20,031 nucleotides of DNA from JAEZFI01 sp044508215 (lineage in GTDB: Bacteria; Actinomycetota; Acidimicrobiia; Acidimicrobiales; Microtrichaceae), in contig JBIQID010000050.1 of assembly GCA_044508215.1 (NCBI GenBank), forward strand, positions 1 to 20,031. Reading direction: 5' to 3'. A model generated the notes under the pieces. That model did no database searches, was not told the origin of the DNA, and saw only the letters and a program-made list of their open reading frames with translations. Positions 14,377-20,031 of the stretch are shown piece by piece. The stretch's first letter is position 1; every line of letters begins with the position of its first letter. The position numbers and the translations under genes are program-made.

Positions 14377-15205
14377 CGCCACGCTCCTCACCGCGCGTGG
14401 GATCACACGCAGCTTCGGGGGTGTCACGGCCGTCTCCGTCGACGAGCTGGAGGTGGAGGCCGGCAGCATCGTCGCGCTGATCGGACCGAACGGCGCCGGC
14501 AAGACCACGTTCTTCAACGTCCTCACCGGCTTCGACCGGGCAGACGGAGGCGAGTGGACCTTCGAGGGGAAGCGGCTGACCGGAAAGCCCGCCTACGCGA
14601 TCGCCCGCTCCGGGATGGTCCGCACCTTCCAGACCGCCCGGGTGTTCCCGAGGCTGTCGGTGCTCGAGAACGTGAAGCTCGCGGCCCCCGACCAGCGGGG
14701 CGAGCGGATGGTCAACGCCCTCTTCCCCTGGCGTTGGCGAGCGCAGGACCGAGCCGTGGAGGAGAGGGCCACCGAGCTGGTCGAGTGGGTCGGTCTCGGC
14801 GAGAAGCGGCTGGACTACGCCGGCACGCTCTCGGGTGGCCAGCGCAAGCTCCTCGAGCTCGCCCGAGCCGTGATGGCCTCGCCCCGGCTGCTCATGTTGG
14901 ACGAGCCCATGGCCGGCGTGAACCCTGCGCTCCGGCAGGCGCTGCTCGACAAGATCACCGAGCTCCCCGGGGAGGGCATCACCGTGCTCTTCGTGGAGCA
15001 CGACATGGACGTCGTCTCCGCGATCTCACACGTGGTCGTGTGCATGGCCGAGGGCCGTGTCATCGCTTCCGGGACGCCCGCCGAGGTGGCGGCCGACCCG
15101 GCCGTGGTCGAGGCCTACCTGGGTCGCAGCCACGAGGACCTGCGCTCGGTGCACGGCGGTGGACTCGACCCGACGGCCGAGCACGTGGAGGACGGAGATG
15201 GCTGA
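14366..15205 (+). CDS. livG: LivG-type ABC transporter ATP-binding protein
   Basis: 279 aa with a GTG start inside the livM 3' end. It is a nucleotide-binding subunit that powers solute import. Motifs in order: Walker A GPNGAGKTT (40-48), Q-loop RTFQTARVF (Q89), ABC signature LSGGQ (155-159), Walker B LLMLDE (175-180), and switch histidine in FVEHDMDVV (H212). All catalytic residues are present. The C-terminus (about 255-279) carries an acidic tail (EHVEDGDG) longer than the typical LivG end, partly because it is read through the livF start region. It overlaps livF by 8 bases. The two ATPases would form a heterodimer beneath the LivH-LivM pair. Confidence 0.95.
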   Translation: MTTDATLLTARGITRSFGGVTAVSVDELEVEAGSIVALIGPNGAGKTTFFNVLTGFDRADGGEWTFEGKRLTGKPAYAIARSGMVRTFQTARVFPRLSVLENVKLAAPDQRGERMVNALFPWRWRAQDRAVEERATELVEWVGLGEKRLDYAGTLSGGQRKLLELARAVMASPRLLMLDEPMAGVNPALRQALLDKITELPGEGITVLFVEHDMDVVSAISHVVVCMAEGRVIASGTPAEVAADPAVVEAYLGRSHEDLRSVHGGGLDPTAEHVEDGDG

Positions 15206-15971
15206 GTCGACCGGTCCCTCGACGGCGCCCGCCGCCGACCACGGCCGATCCGAGCTGCTCGTGGTCGAGTCGCTGGTCGCCGGCTACGTCCCCGGCGTCG
15301 ACATCCTCCAAGGCGCAAACCTGCACGTCGACGACGGCGAGCTGGTGGGGATCATCGGACCGAACGGCGCCGGGAAGTCCACGCTGATCAAGGCGATCTT
15401 CGGGCTCGTGACGATCCGCTCGGGTCGTGTCCTGCTGCGGGGCCGAGACATCACCTCGCGGTCGGCCCACGACCTCGTGTCCGACGGGGTGGGCTACGTG
15501 CCGCAGGTCCGGAACGTGTTCGGCTCGCTGTCGATCGAGGAGAACCTCCGGATGGGGCTGTTCCTCCACCCCGAGCGGTTCAAGGAGCGGTTCGAAGAGG
15601 TCGTCGCCATGTTCCCGGTGCTCGGAGAGCGGCGCCGCCAGCGCGCCGGTTCGCTGTCCGGAGGGCAGCGACAGGTGCTCGCCATGGCGCGGGCGCTGAT
15701 GACCGACCCGTCGGTGCTCCTCCTCGACGAGCCGTCGGCCGGGCTGTCACCGATCATGCAGGACGAGGTGTTCGACCGGATCGGCGAGATCAACGCCGCC
15801 GGCGTCTCCGTGCTGATCGTGGAGCAGAACGCGCACAAGGCGCTTCGGATCTGCGACCGGGGCTACGTCCTCGACCAGGGCCGCGATGCCTACACCGGCA
15901 CGGGGAACGAGCTGCTCTCGGACCCGAAGGTCATCGAGCTGTACCTGGGTTCCTTGGCCCGCGCCCGCTGA
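15198..15971 (+). CDS. livF: LivF-type ABC transporter ATP-binding protein
   Basis: 257 aa. It is the second ATPase of the importer. Walker A GPNGAGKST (54-62), Q-loop YVPQVRNVF (Q103), signature LSGGQ (153-157) and Walker B VLLLDE (173-178) are all present. The switch position reads IVEQNAHKAL: LivF proteins normally have VEQN in place of the usual His, so this is not a defect. An N-terminal lead of about 20 residues (Ser/Thr/Ala-rich) precedes the first strand. The ATG at 15198 is preceded by ggag within the livG 3' end (gaggacggag). It is the last gene of the operon; a strong hairpin follows. Confidence 0.95.
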   Translation: MAESTGPSTAPAADHGRSELLVVESLVAGYVPGVDILQGANLHVDDGELVGIIGPNGAGKSTLIKAIFGLVTIRSGRVLLRGRDITSRSAHDLVSDGVGYVPQVRNVFGSLSIEENLRMGLFLHPERFKERFEEVVAMFPVLGERRRQRAGSLSGGQRQVLAMARALMTDPSVLLLDEPSAGLSPIMQDEVFDRIGEINAAGVSVLIVEQNAHKALRICDRGYVLDQGRDAYTGTGNELLSDPKVIELYLGSLARAR

Positions 15972-16000
15972 CGCGGCGCCACGACCCGGGCCCGGACGCG

Positions 16001-16032
16001 ACGGTGGCCCGGGATCGCTCCCGGGCCACCGT
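16001..16032. terminator. Strong bidirectional hairpin between livF and the binding-protein gene
   Basis: A perfect 14-bp stem (16001-16014 with 16019-16032) closes on the tetraloop tcgc. It lies in the 78-bp gap between the convergent livF stop and the solute-binding-protein stop, and its symmetry suits termination from both sides. No T-tract follows on either strand. Confidence 0.75.
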
Positions 16033-16049
16033 GCTCTCGATCGCTTGGA

Positions 16050-17357
16050 TCAGATGCTGATCGCGATCTGCTTGTCGGCGGGCTCGGCGACCTCTTCGCC
16101 GGCCGGCCCGTAGCTCCAGACGTCGTAGACGCCGCTGGCGGGCTCGGTGTCGCTCCAGTCCTCGAAGAGGTTGGAGGCACCCCGGTAGTGGATGGTCTCA
16201 CCGGCCTTCAGCGCGTCCAGGCACGCCTTGTAGGTGTTGCAGTCGGTGTCGCCCTCGAGGCTCTTCGAGAACGCCTCGCGCATCTTCTCGCCGTCGTCGC
16301 TCTGCGCCTGCTCTGCGGCCAGGGCCATCAGGATGGTGCAGTCGTAGAAGTAGGACGAGAAGATCGAGTCCACGCCGGTCGCTGCGAACACAGCGTTGAA
16401 CGGGCTCTCGATGCCGGCCGGGGAGCTGGCGGGCGCCGTGCCCTTGATCCCCTGGACCTTCGACGGGTCGGCCGGGTCGACCGTCTCGGCGAAGCTGGAG
16501 CTCTTCATGCCGTCACCGGTGTAGATCGGCATGTTCGCCGGACCGATGTTCTTGCCGATCATCGCGTTGATGATCTTGGCGCCGTCGTCGTTGAAGCCGA
16601 TCACAGCGACCGCGTCCGGGGAGGAGTCGGCCACCGTCTGGACCTCGCCGTCGAAGCTGGCGGCGGCCGGGTCGTACAGCACCGTCTCGGTCACCGTCGC
16701 GCCACCCTCGGTCAGCGCGTCGCTCAGCGACTTGCTGAAGCCCTCGCCGTAGGCGTCGTTGCGAGCCAGGATCGCCACGTTCTGGTGCTCGTCGCCCAGG
16801 ATCAGGCTGGCCAGCGCAGGGCCCTGGAGGCTGTCCGGCGGGGCGGTGCGGAAGAAGTACCCGTCGCCTGCGCCGGTGAGGTTCGCTGCGGTGGTGGAGC
16901 CGGAGCACGTGGGCAGGCGGTCGACGCCGAGGCGGTCGGCGATCTTCGCCGCCACGTCGGACGGTGCCGGGCCCAAGATGGCGTCGACCTTGTCGGTGTT
17001 GACCAGGCGGCCGTAGCTCGTCTCGGCGACGGTCGCGCTGCTGCCGTCGTCGGCGGCGACCAGCTCGACCGGCTTGCCGAGGACGCCACCGGCGTCGTTG
17101 ATCTCCTTGATGGCGATGTCGATCGGGGTGGTGAGCGCCTCGTTGATCACGCTCAGGTCACCCGTCTGCGGGGTCAGGGAGCCCAGCTTCAGCACGCCGT
17201 CCACGTTGCCGCGGTCGCCGCCGCTGGCCTGCTCCGTGGTGGTGGTGGAGTCGCCGCCGTTGGCGTCGTCTCCGTTGTCGTTGTCGTCGCCGCAGGCGCT
17301 GGCTACCAGCGCGAAGGCGAGGAGCATTCCGCAGAATGCCGTTGCGGTTCGCCGCAT
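16050..17357 (-). CDS. Solute-binding lipoprotein of a branched-chain amino-acid-type ABC importer
   Basis: 435 aa. It is a periplasmic-binding-protein type I fold lipoprotein that would deliver solute to a Liv-type permease outside the membrane. The signal peptide MRRTATAFCGMLLAFALVASAC ends in a lipobox with Cys22. A very acidic, Asn/Gly/Thr-rich tether follows (about 23-50). The mature domain begins LKLGSLTPQTGDLSVINEAL and includes KEINDAGGVLGKPVELVAAD, a hallmark of LivK-like receptors. Further conserved blocks are ILGPAPSDVAAKIADRLG and AILARNDAYGEGFSKSL. ATG 17357 is chosen because the signal peptide starts there and aaaggga lies just upstream; the open frame runs further upstream without support. 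It is convergent with livHMGF, so it probably serves that transporter but is expressed separately. The substrate is unknown. Confidence 0.93.
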   Translation of the reverse strand: MRRTATAFCGMLLAFALVASACGDDNDNGDDANGGDSTTTTEQASGGDRGNVDGVLKLGSLTPQTGDLSVINEALTTPIDIAIKEINDAGGVLGKPVELVAADDGSSATVAETSYGRLVNTDKVDAILGPAPSDVAAKIADRLGVDRLPTCSGSTTAANLTGAGDGYFFRTAPPDSLQGPALASLILGDEHQNVAILARNDAYGEGFSKSLSDALTEGGATVTETVLYDPAAASFDGEVQTVADSSPDAVAVIGFNDDGAKIINAMIGKNIGPANMPIYTGDGMKSSSFAETVDPADPSKVQGIKGTAPASSPAGIESPFNAVFAATGVDSIFSSYFYDCTILMALAAEQAQSDDGEKMREAFSKSLEGDTDCNTYKACLDALKAGETIHYRGASNLFEDWSDTEPASGVYDVWSYGPAGEEVAEPADKQIAISI

Positions 17358-17425
17358 CACATCCCTTTCGTGTCGAGCCGGATGGTGGGTTCCTCCGGAG
17401 TCGCGCCCCCGAGGAGGCAACGCGA

Positions 17426-17431
17426 AGCCTA
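17426..17431 (-). promoter_or_regulatory. Possible -10 element for the binding-protein gene
   Basis: TAGGCT on the minus strand lies about 70 bases before ATG 17357, implying a leader of roughly 60 bases that holds the aaaggga ribosome site. No convincing -35 is seen at the right spacing. Confidence 0.35.
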
Positions 17432-17492
17432 GACAGCCCTTCTGACGTTGTCGCGGAGGCTCCCGGGCAGGCCCTCGGAGGCGGCCGCCGCG

Positions 17493-17635
17493 ATCAACGA
17501 CCGAGACCNNNNNNNNNNNNNNNNNNNNNNNNNNNNNNNNNNNNNNNNNNNNNNNNNNNNNNNNNNNNNNNNNNNNNNNNNNNNNNNNNNNNNNNNNNNN
17601 NNNNNNNNATCAACGACCGAGACCGTCAACGACCG
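17493..17635. repeat. 16-bp repeat on both sides of the assembly gap
   Basis: The 16-mer atcaacgaccgagacc ends exactly at the gap (17493-17508) and begins again exactly after it (17609-17624). Its core tcaacgaccg then recurs 16 bases later (17626-17635), where it forms the stop of the Pat-like acetyltransferase gene. The pattern fits a 16-bp tandem repeat of unknown copy number, or two contigs that overlap by 16 bases. Confidence 0.75.
17509..17608. other. Assembly gap, 100 N
   Basis: Exactly 100 unknown bases, a conventional placeholder for a gap of unknown size. It lies between the binding-protein gene and the Pat-like acetyltransferase gene and breaks no recognisable coding region. Confidence 0.99.
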
Positions 17636-18123
17636 TCGAGCAGGCGCTCCATCAGGATCACGTCGAACCACTGGTTGAACTTGCGGCCCGTCTCGCGCTC
17701 GTGGCCGACGATCTCGAAGCCCACCGCTGCGTGCAGGCCGATCGACGTCTCGTGGCCGCCCACGATGCGGGCCATCATCGCGTGGAAGCCCGAGGCCTTC
17801 GCCGCTTCCACGAGCGCCTCGAGCAGCGCCCGGCCCACGCCGGCCCCCTGCTGGTCGCGGCGGACGTACACCGAGTCCTCCACCGTGGTCGAGTACCCCG
17901 GGCGGCTCTTGTAGGGCGACAGGGATCCGAACCCGATCACGTCGCCGTCCGGGCCCTCAGCCACGAGCACCACGTAGGCGCCGGAACGCTCCTCGATCCA
18001 CGACTCCTGCTCCTCGATGGTGCGAGGCCGGAGGTCGAAGGTGACGGTGGAGGTCTCGACCTCGAGGTTGTAGATGTCGGCGATCGCCCGGGCGTCGTCC
18101 TTCACCGCCGGCCGAATCTCCAC
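17626..18123 (-). CDS. GNAT N-acetyltransferase, Pat/MnaT (phosphinothricin acetyltransferase-like) family
   Basis: 165 aa, typical for COG1247. Known members acetylate the amino group of phosphinothricin, methionine sulfone or sulfoximine and related amino acids. It begins MEIRPAVKDDARAIADIYNL. It contains the acetyl-CoA loop VRRDQQGAGVGRALLEALVE near residues 88-107. The Pat-type second half reads ARIVGGHETSIGLHAAVGFE, followed by GRKFNQWFDVILMER. The start is GTG 18123, supported by a TAGGTT element ending 7 bases before it and by the match of the family N-terminus to this point. The stop falls within the 16-bp repeat next to the gap. The native substrate is not evident. Confidence 0.9.
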   Translation of the reverse strand: MEIRPAVKDDARAIADIYNLEVETSTVTFDLRPRTIEEQESWIEERSGAYVVLVAEGPDGDVIGFGSLSPYKSRPGYSTTVEDSVYVRRDQQGAGVGRALLEALVEAAKASGFHAMMARIVGGHETSIGLHAAVGFEIVGHERETGRKFNQWFDVILMERLLDGR

Positions 18124-18130
18124 CTCGGGG

Positions 18131-18136
18131 AACCTA
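18131..18136 (-). promoter_or_regulatory. -10 element directly in front of the Pat-like acetyltransferase
   Basis: TAGGTT on the minus strand ends 7 bases before GTG 18123, the same distance as at the HAD gene. No ribosome site fits between, so a leaderless transcript is likely. Confidence 0.5.
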
Positions 18137-18175
18137 GCGACCCGCCCCGCAGATCCGGCGGCTCCCGGGCGCGAC

Positions 18176-18204
18176 GCTGCGCCCCCCCGGAAGAGGGGCG
18201 CAGC
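18176..18204 (-). terminator. Hairpin after the SMC-like membrane protein gene
   Basis: A perfect 10-bp stem, gctgcgcccc (18176-18185) with ggggcgcagc (18195-18204), and a 9-base loop lie 46 bases downstream of the stop at 18251 on the minus strand. It separates that gene from the acetyltransferase promoter. No T-tract follows. Confidence 0.6.
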
Positions 18205-18211
18205 ATCGGCG

Positions 18212-18250
18212 GTCTGGAGGCCCGGTCTGGCGGGCCCGTCTGGAGGGTCG
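18212..18250. repeat. Three tandem 13-bp units abutting a stop codon
   Basis: GTCTGGAGGCCCG (18212-18224), GTCTGGCGGGCCC (18225-18237) and GTCTGGAGGGTCG (18238-18250) follow each other without a break. The first six bases are identical in all three. The array ends exactly where the stop codon of the minus-strand gene begins (18251-18253). Confidence 0.75.
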
Positions 18251-19579
18251 TCAGGAGTGGACGGCGGCCTGCTCTTCGGCGGGGCGGTGCGAGACGCCCA
18301 CCCGGGACGGCTCGACCACGCCGAGTGCGCCGGTCATCGCCTCGAGCTTCGCCCACTGCACGATCTGCTCGTCCTCGGTGAGGAGGATCACCTGCTGGTG
18401 TGCGGAGCTGCGGACGAGGAGCTCGAGCAGCGACGGTGTGATCGAGGTCTCGACGCCCACGAACGGGTCGTCGAGGATCGCAGGGAAGCTCTCGTTGCCC
18501 GGGCCCAGGATGCGCAGCTCGTTCAGGCGCCCGATCAGCGCGTGCGCCAGGGCCGTGGTGCGCTCGCCGTCGGCGTCGGCCGAAGCGGTCGGCAGCATCC
18601 CGAGGCTCACGACGTCGTTGCGGAGCTTCACCGCAGCGGCGATCTCGCTCCGCTGCGACAGCGCCCAGTTGAGGTCGACCTCGCCGGCGATGACCGCCCA
18701 ACGGCGCTGCGCCTCGCGGTGCTCCTCCGACGCCTGCATGAGGCGCTTGCGGGCCTGGTCGCTCGAGAGCAGGCCGTTCACCCGCTGCAGGTGGAACCCG
18801 AGGTACGACTGGGCGCCGGCCTCGGCGAGCGCCTCCTCCTCGGCCTTCGCTGCGACGTCGTTGCGCCGCCACATGAGGATCGACGCCACGGTCGCCGCCA
18901 CCGCCACCGCGATGAGGGGGAACGCTGCGACGGAACCGAAGCGCAGCACGGCCGGGCCCACGGCGATCGCCGCGAACCCCGACGTGAGGAAGGTGGTCTT
19001 CCGCCAGCGCTCGAGCATGGCCTGCGACGCCTCGAACTCGGCGTGCCGCTCCTCGATCCGCTCGATCACCTCGGCGTCCTCGGCCGAGCTGCCGACGGCG
19101 GCGGCTTCCTCGTCGAGCCGTCGCTGCGCCTGGCGGAGGGCTTCTGCCGCCACCCACAGCTCGTTCTGGTTCACCCCGGCGAGGGAGCGGATCATCTCGT
19201 CACGCTCGCGGCTCGTGACCAGGTCGGCTGCGGTGAACCGCATGGCCTCCTTCGCCTGGCGAGGCGACAGCCCCGCCCGGGAGAGGAGGTCGATGTTGCC
19301 GTCCTCGTCGGAGAACTCCTTGGTCACGTCCACCGCGGCGTCCACGTCGATCACCCGGTGCCGGGCGCCGTGGGGCCGGAAGATGGCGAACCGTCCTCCC
19401 GAGTCCGAGGTGACCTCGAGGTGCACCCCGGCGCGCCCGTGGCCGAGCGCACCGCAGAGCTCCGAGACGAGGCCGTCCCTCTCCATCTGGCTGACGCCAC
19501 CGACGACCGTCAGGCCGGGGTGGAGGTCCAGGGTGAAGGTGTTGTCGCCCGCTTCGACGACCAGTCGTTCGTACTTCAC
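18251..19579 (-). CDS. Unrecognised membrane-hairpin protein with SMC/RecN/YhaN-like degenerate ATPase halves
   Basis: 442 aa from GTG 19579; GTG 19618 would add 13 residues. I do not recognise a named family. The N-terminus (LDLHPGLTVVGGVSQMERDG, 17-36) has the strand-loop shape of an SMC/RecF-type P-loop, but the GK[ST] residues are missing. A charged, probably coiled-coil stretch (about 140-193) leads to two hydrophobic helices (about 196-212 and 217-236) separated by a tight turn. A second charged stretch (240-300) returns. Near the C-terminus, FPAILDDPFVGVE (365-377) looks like Walker B plus D-loop, followed by QQVILLTEDEQIVQWA (395-410), like the switch region but with Glu in place of His. 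No clear ABC signature is seen. The topology suggests a head domain anchored by a membrane hairpin in the coiled coil. GTG 19579 is favoured because aagg lies just upstream and the domain begins there. Confidence 0.75.
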   Translation of the reverse strand: MKYERLVVEAGDNTFTLDLHPGLTVVGGVSQMERDGLVSELCGALGHGRAGVHLEVTSDSGGRFAIFRPHGARHRVIDVDAAVDVTKEFSDEDGNIDLLSRAGLSPRQAKEAMRFTAADLVTSRERDEMIRSLAGVNQNELWVAAEALRQAQRRLDEEAAAVGSSAEDAEVIERIEERHAEFEASQAMLERWRKTTFLTSGFAAIAVGPAVLRFGSVAAFPLIAVAVAATVASILMWRRNDVAAKAEEEALAEAGAQSYLGFHLQRVNGLLSSDQARKRLMQASEEHREAQRRWAVIAGEVDLNWALSQRSEIAAAVKLRNDVVSLGMLPTASADADGERTTALAHALIGRLNELRILGPGNESFPAILDDPFVGVETSITPSLLELLVRSSAHQQVILLTEDEQIVQWAKLEAMTGALGVVEPSRVGVSHRPAEEQAAVHS

Positions 19580-19670
19580 AGCACCTTGTCGGCACGTTCG
19601 CACCCAGAACTTGAGCACCGATCGCCCGAAGGGCTCCCGAAGCGCCCGGCCGACCCTCCCGGTTGGTCGG

Positions 19671-19699
19671 TTGGAGCCGGACCGGCGCCCTGCTACTGT
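19671..19699 (+). promoter_or_regulatory. Promoter of the tRNA-Thr/tRNA-Met/tuf cluster
   Basis: TTGGAG (19671-19676) and TACTGT (19694-19699) are separated by 17 bases, the ideal spacing. The predicted start near 19706 lies about 26 bases before tRNA-Thr. It is divergent from the SMC-like gene. Confidence 0.6.
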
Positions 19700-19731
19700 G
19701 CCGCGTTGGTCGTCGGGCCCTCCGGCGCCGC

Positions 19732-19804
19732 GCCCCCTTAGCTCAGTCGGCAGAGCGTTTCCATGGTAAGGAAAAGGTCGTCAGTTCGATTCTGACAGGG
19801 GGCT
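19732..19804 (+). tRNA. tRNA-Thr (GGT)
   Basis: 73 bases. Acceptor GCCCCCT pairs with AGGGGGC and the discriminator is T. The D arm is GCTC...GAGC. The anticodon stem TTTCC/GGAAA encloses ATGGTAA with anticodon GGT. The T arm GTCAG/CTGAC encloses TTCGATT. CCA is not encoded (cgc follows), unlike the two other tRNAs in this window. Confidence 0.96.
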
Positions 19805-19845
19805 CGCAGCCGGGAGTCGGGGGTCACCCCGCCGCCCGGTGCCGT

Positions 19846-19922
19846 GGCGACGTAGCTCAGTCGGTGAGAGCACTCGGCTCATAATCGAGGGGTCGTCGGT
19901 TCGAGTCCGACCGTCGCTACCA
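19846..19922 (+). tRNA. tRNA-Met (CAT), elongator type
   Basis: 77 bases including an encoded CCA. Acceptor GGCGACG pairs with CGTCGCT, with a G1-U72 wobble as seen in actinobacterial elongator tRNA-Met. The anticodon stem CTCGG/TCGAG encloses CTCATAA with anticodon CAT. The T arm GTCGG/CCGAC encloses TTCGAGT. It lacks the three consecutive G-C pairs in the anticodon stem that mark initiator tRNA. It lies 41 bases after tRNA-Thr. Confidence 0.94.
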
Positions 19923-19977
19923 ATCGCACAGCATCCCCGCCTCGAGAGGCACCAGACAGCAACGGAGGATCGCCGAG

Positions 19978-20031
19978 ATGGCGAAGGAGAAGTTCGAGCG
20001 TACGAAGCCGCATGTGAACGTCGGGACGATG
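19978..20031 (+). CDS. tuf: Elongation factor Tu, N-terminal 18 residues
   Basis: Partial at the window end. The peptide MAKEKFERTKPHVNVGTM is the standard EF-Tu N-terminus, just before the GTP-binding P-loop. EF-Tu is the GTPase that brings aminoacyl-tRNA to the ribosome. A strong ribosome site, ggagg (19964-19968), lies 9 bases before the ATG. The gene starts 55 bases after tRNA-Met with no obvious terminator or strong promoter between, so it may be co-transcribed with the tRNAs. This would resemble the tRNA-tufB arrangement of enterobacteria. Confidence 0.97.
   Translation, partial: MAKEKFERTKPHVNVGTM

Noticed and set aside
17493..17635. CRISPR array as an explanation of the repeat at the gap
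   Set aside because: The visible units are 16 bases, directly adjacent with no spacers of constant length, and no cas gene is nearby.
17336..17914. Open frames spanning the N run
   Set aside because: Continuity across 100 placeholder bases is meaningless, and the flanks belong to the leader of the binding-protein gene and the 3' end of the acetyltransferase gene.
18074..19741. A 555-codon plus-strand open frame opposite the acetyltransferase and SMC-like genes
   Set aside because: It runs across the terminator and tandem repeat between two genes and has antisense-type composition. The minus-strand frames show structured domains and proper start signals.

Overview
This is a gene-dense, high-GC (roughly 70% by eye) chromosomal window of an actinobacterial type. 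I think it comes from the class Acidimicrobiia or a close relative. That is inferred from the protein character, the nuoLMN order, the TAnnnT promoters that sit directly on start codons, and the tRNA-Thr/tRNA-Met/tuf cluster. Nothing in the window names a species. I see no transposase, integrase, phage gene, CRISPR array or rRNA. A 100-base run of N (17509-17608) marks a scaffold gap.

Layout. (1) 1-4880, plus strand: the 3' end of a complex I operon (nuoL C-terminus, nuoM, nuoN), followed 3 bp later by a MidA/NDUFAF7-family methyltransferase. In other organisms this family is a complex I assembly factor. (2) 4901-5766: a hairpin at a convergent junction, then a minus-strand ParA-like ATPase with no ParB beside it. 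(3) 5890-9723, plus strand: an M20D amidohydrolase, acetyl-CoA synthetase (acsA), and a small HAD phosphatase resembling the 3'-phosphatase domain of polynucleotide kinase. (4) 9803-11694: the membrane protease htpX (plus) runs tail to tail, with an 8-bp overlap, into a minus-strand yajQ-acetyltransferase pair. (5) 11806-11891: tRNA-Tyr. (6) 12026-15971, plus strand: a tightly overlapping branched-chain-amino-acid-type ABC transporter operon, livH-livM-livG-livF. Its livH carries an unusual secreted beta-domain at the N-terminus. (7) 16050-17357, minus strand: a lipoprotein solute-binding protein of the same transporter class, convergent with livF across a strong hairpin. (8) 17493-17635: the assembly gap, flanked by a 16-bp repeat. 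(9) 17626-19579, minus strand: a Pat/MnaT-type acetyltransferase and an unrecognised membrane-hairpin protein built like an SMC/RecN/YhaN ATPase but lacking the catalytic P-loop lysine. (10) 19732-20031, plus strand: tRNA-Thr, tRNA-Met and the first 18 codons of tuf (EF-Tu).

How the genes fit together: complex I with a possible assembly factor (respiration), acetate activation, and uptake of small organic solutes suggest an aerobic heterotroph. The best candidates for something new are the pseudo-ATPase-like membrane protein at 18251-19579, the livH with its fused extracytoplasmic domain, the nuoN-methyltransferase coupling, and the recurring promoter-on-start-codon arrangement. The window does not contain an obvious multi-gene defence or secondary-metabolite system. 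No gene-free stretch exceeds 300 bases; the longest is 17358-17625, which holds the livK-like leader and promoter, the repeat and the gap.
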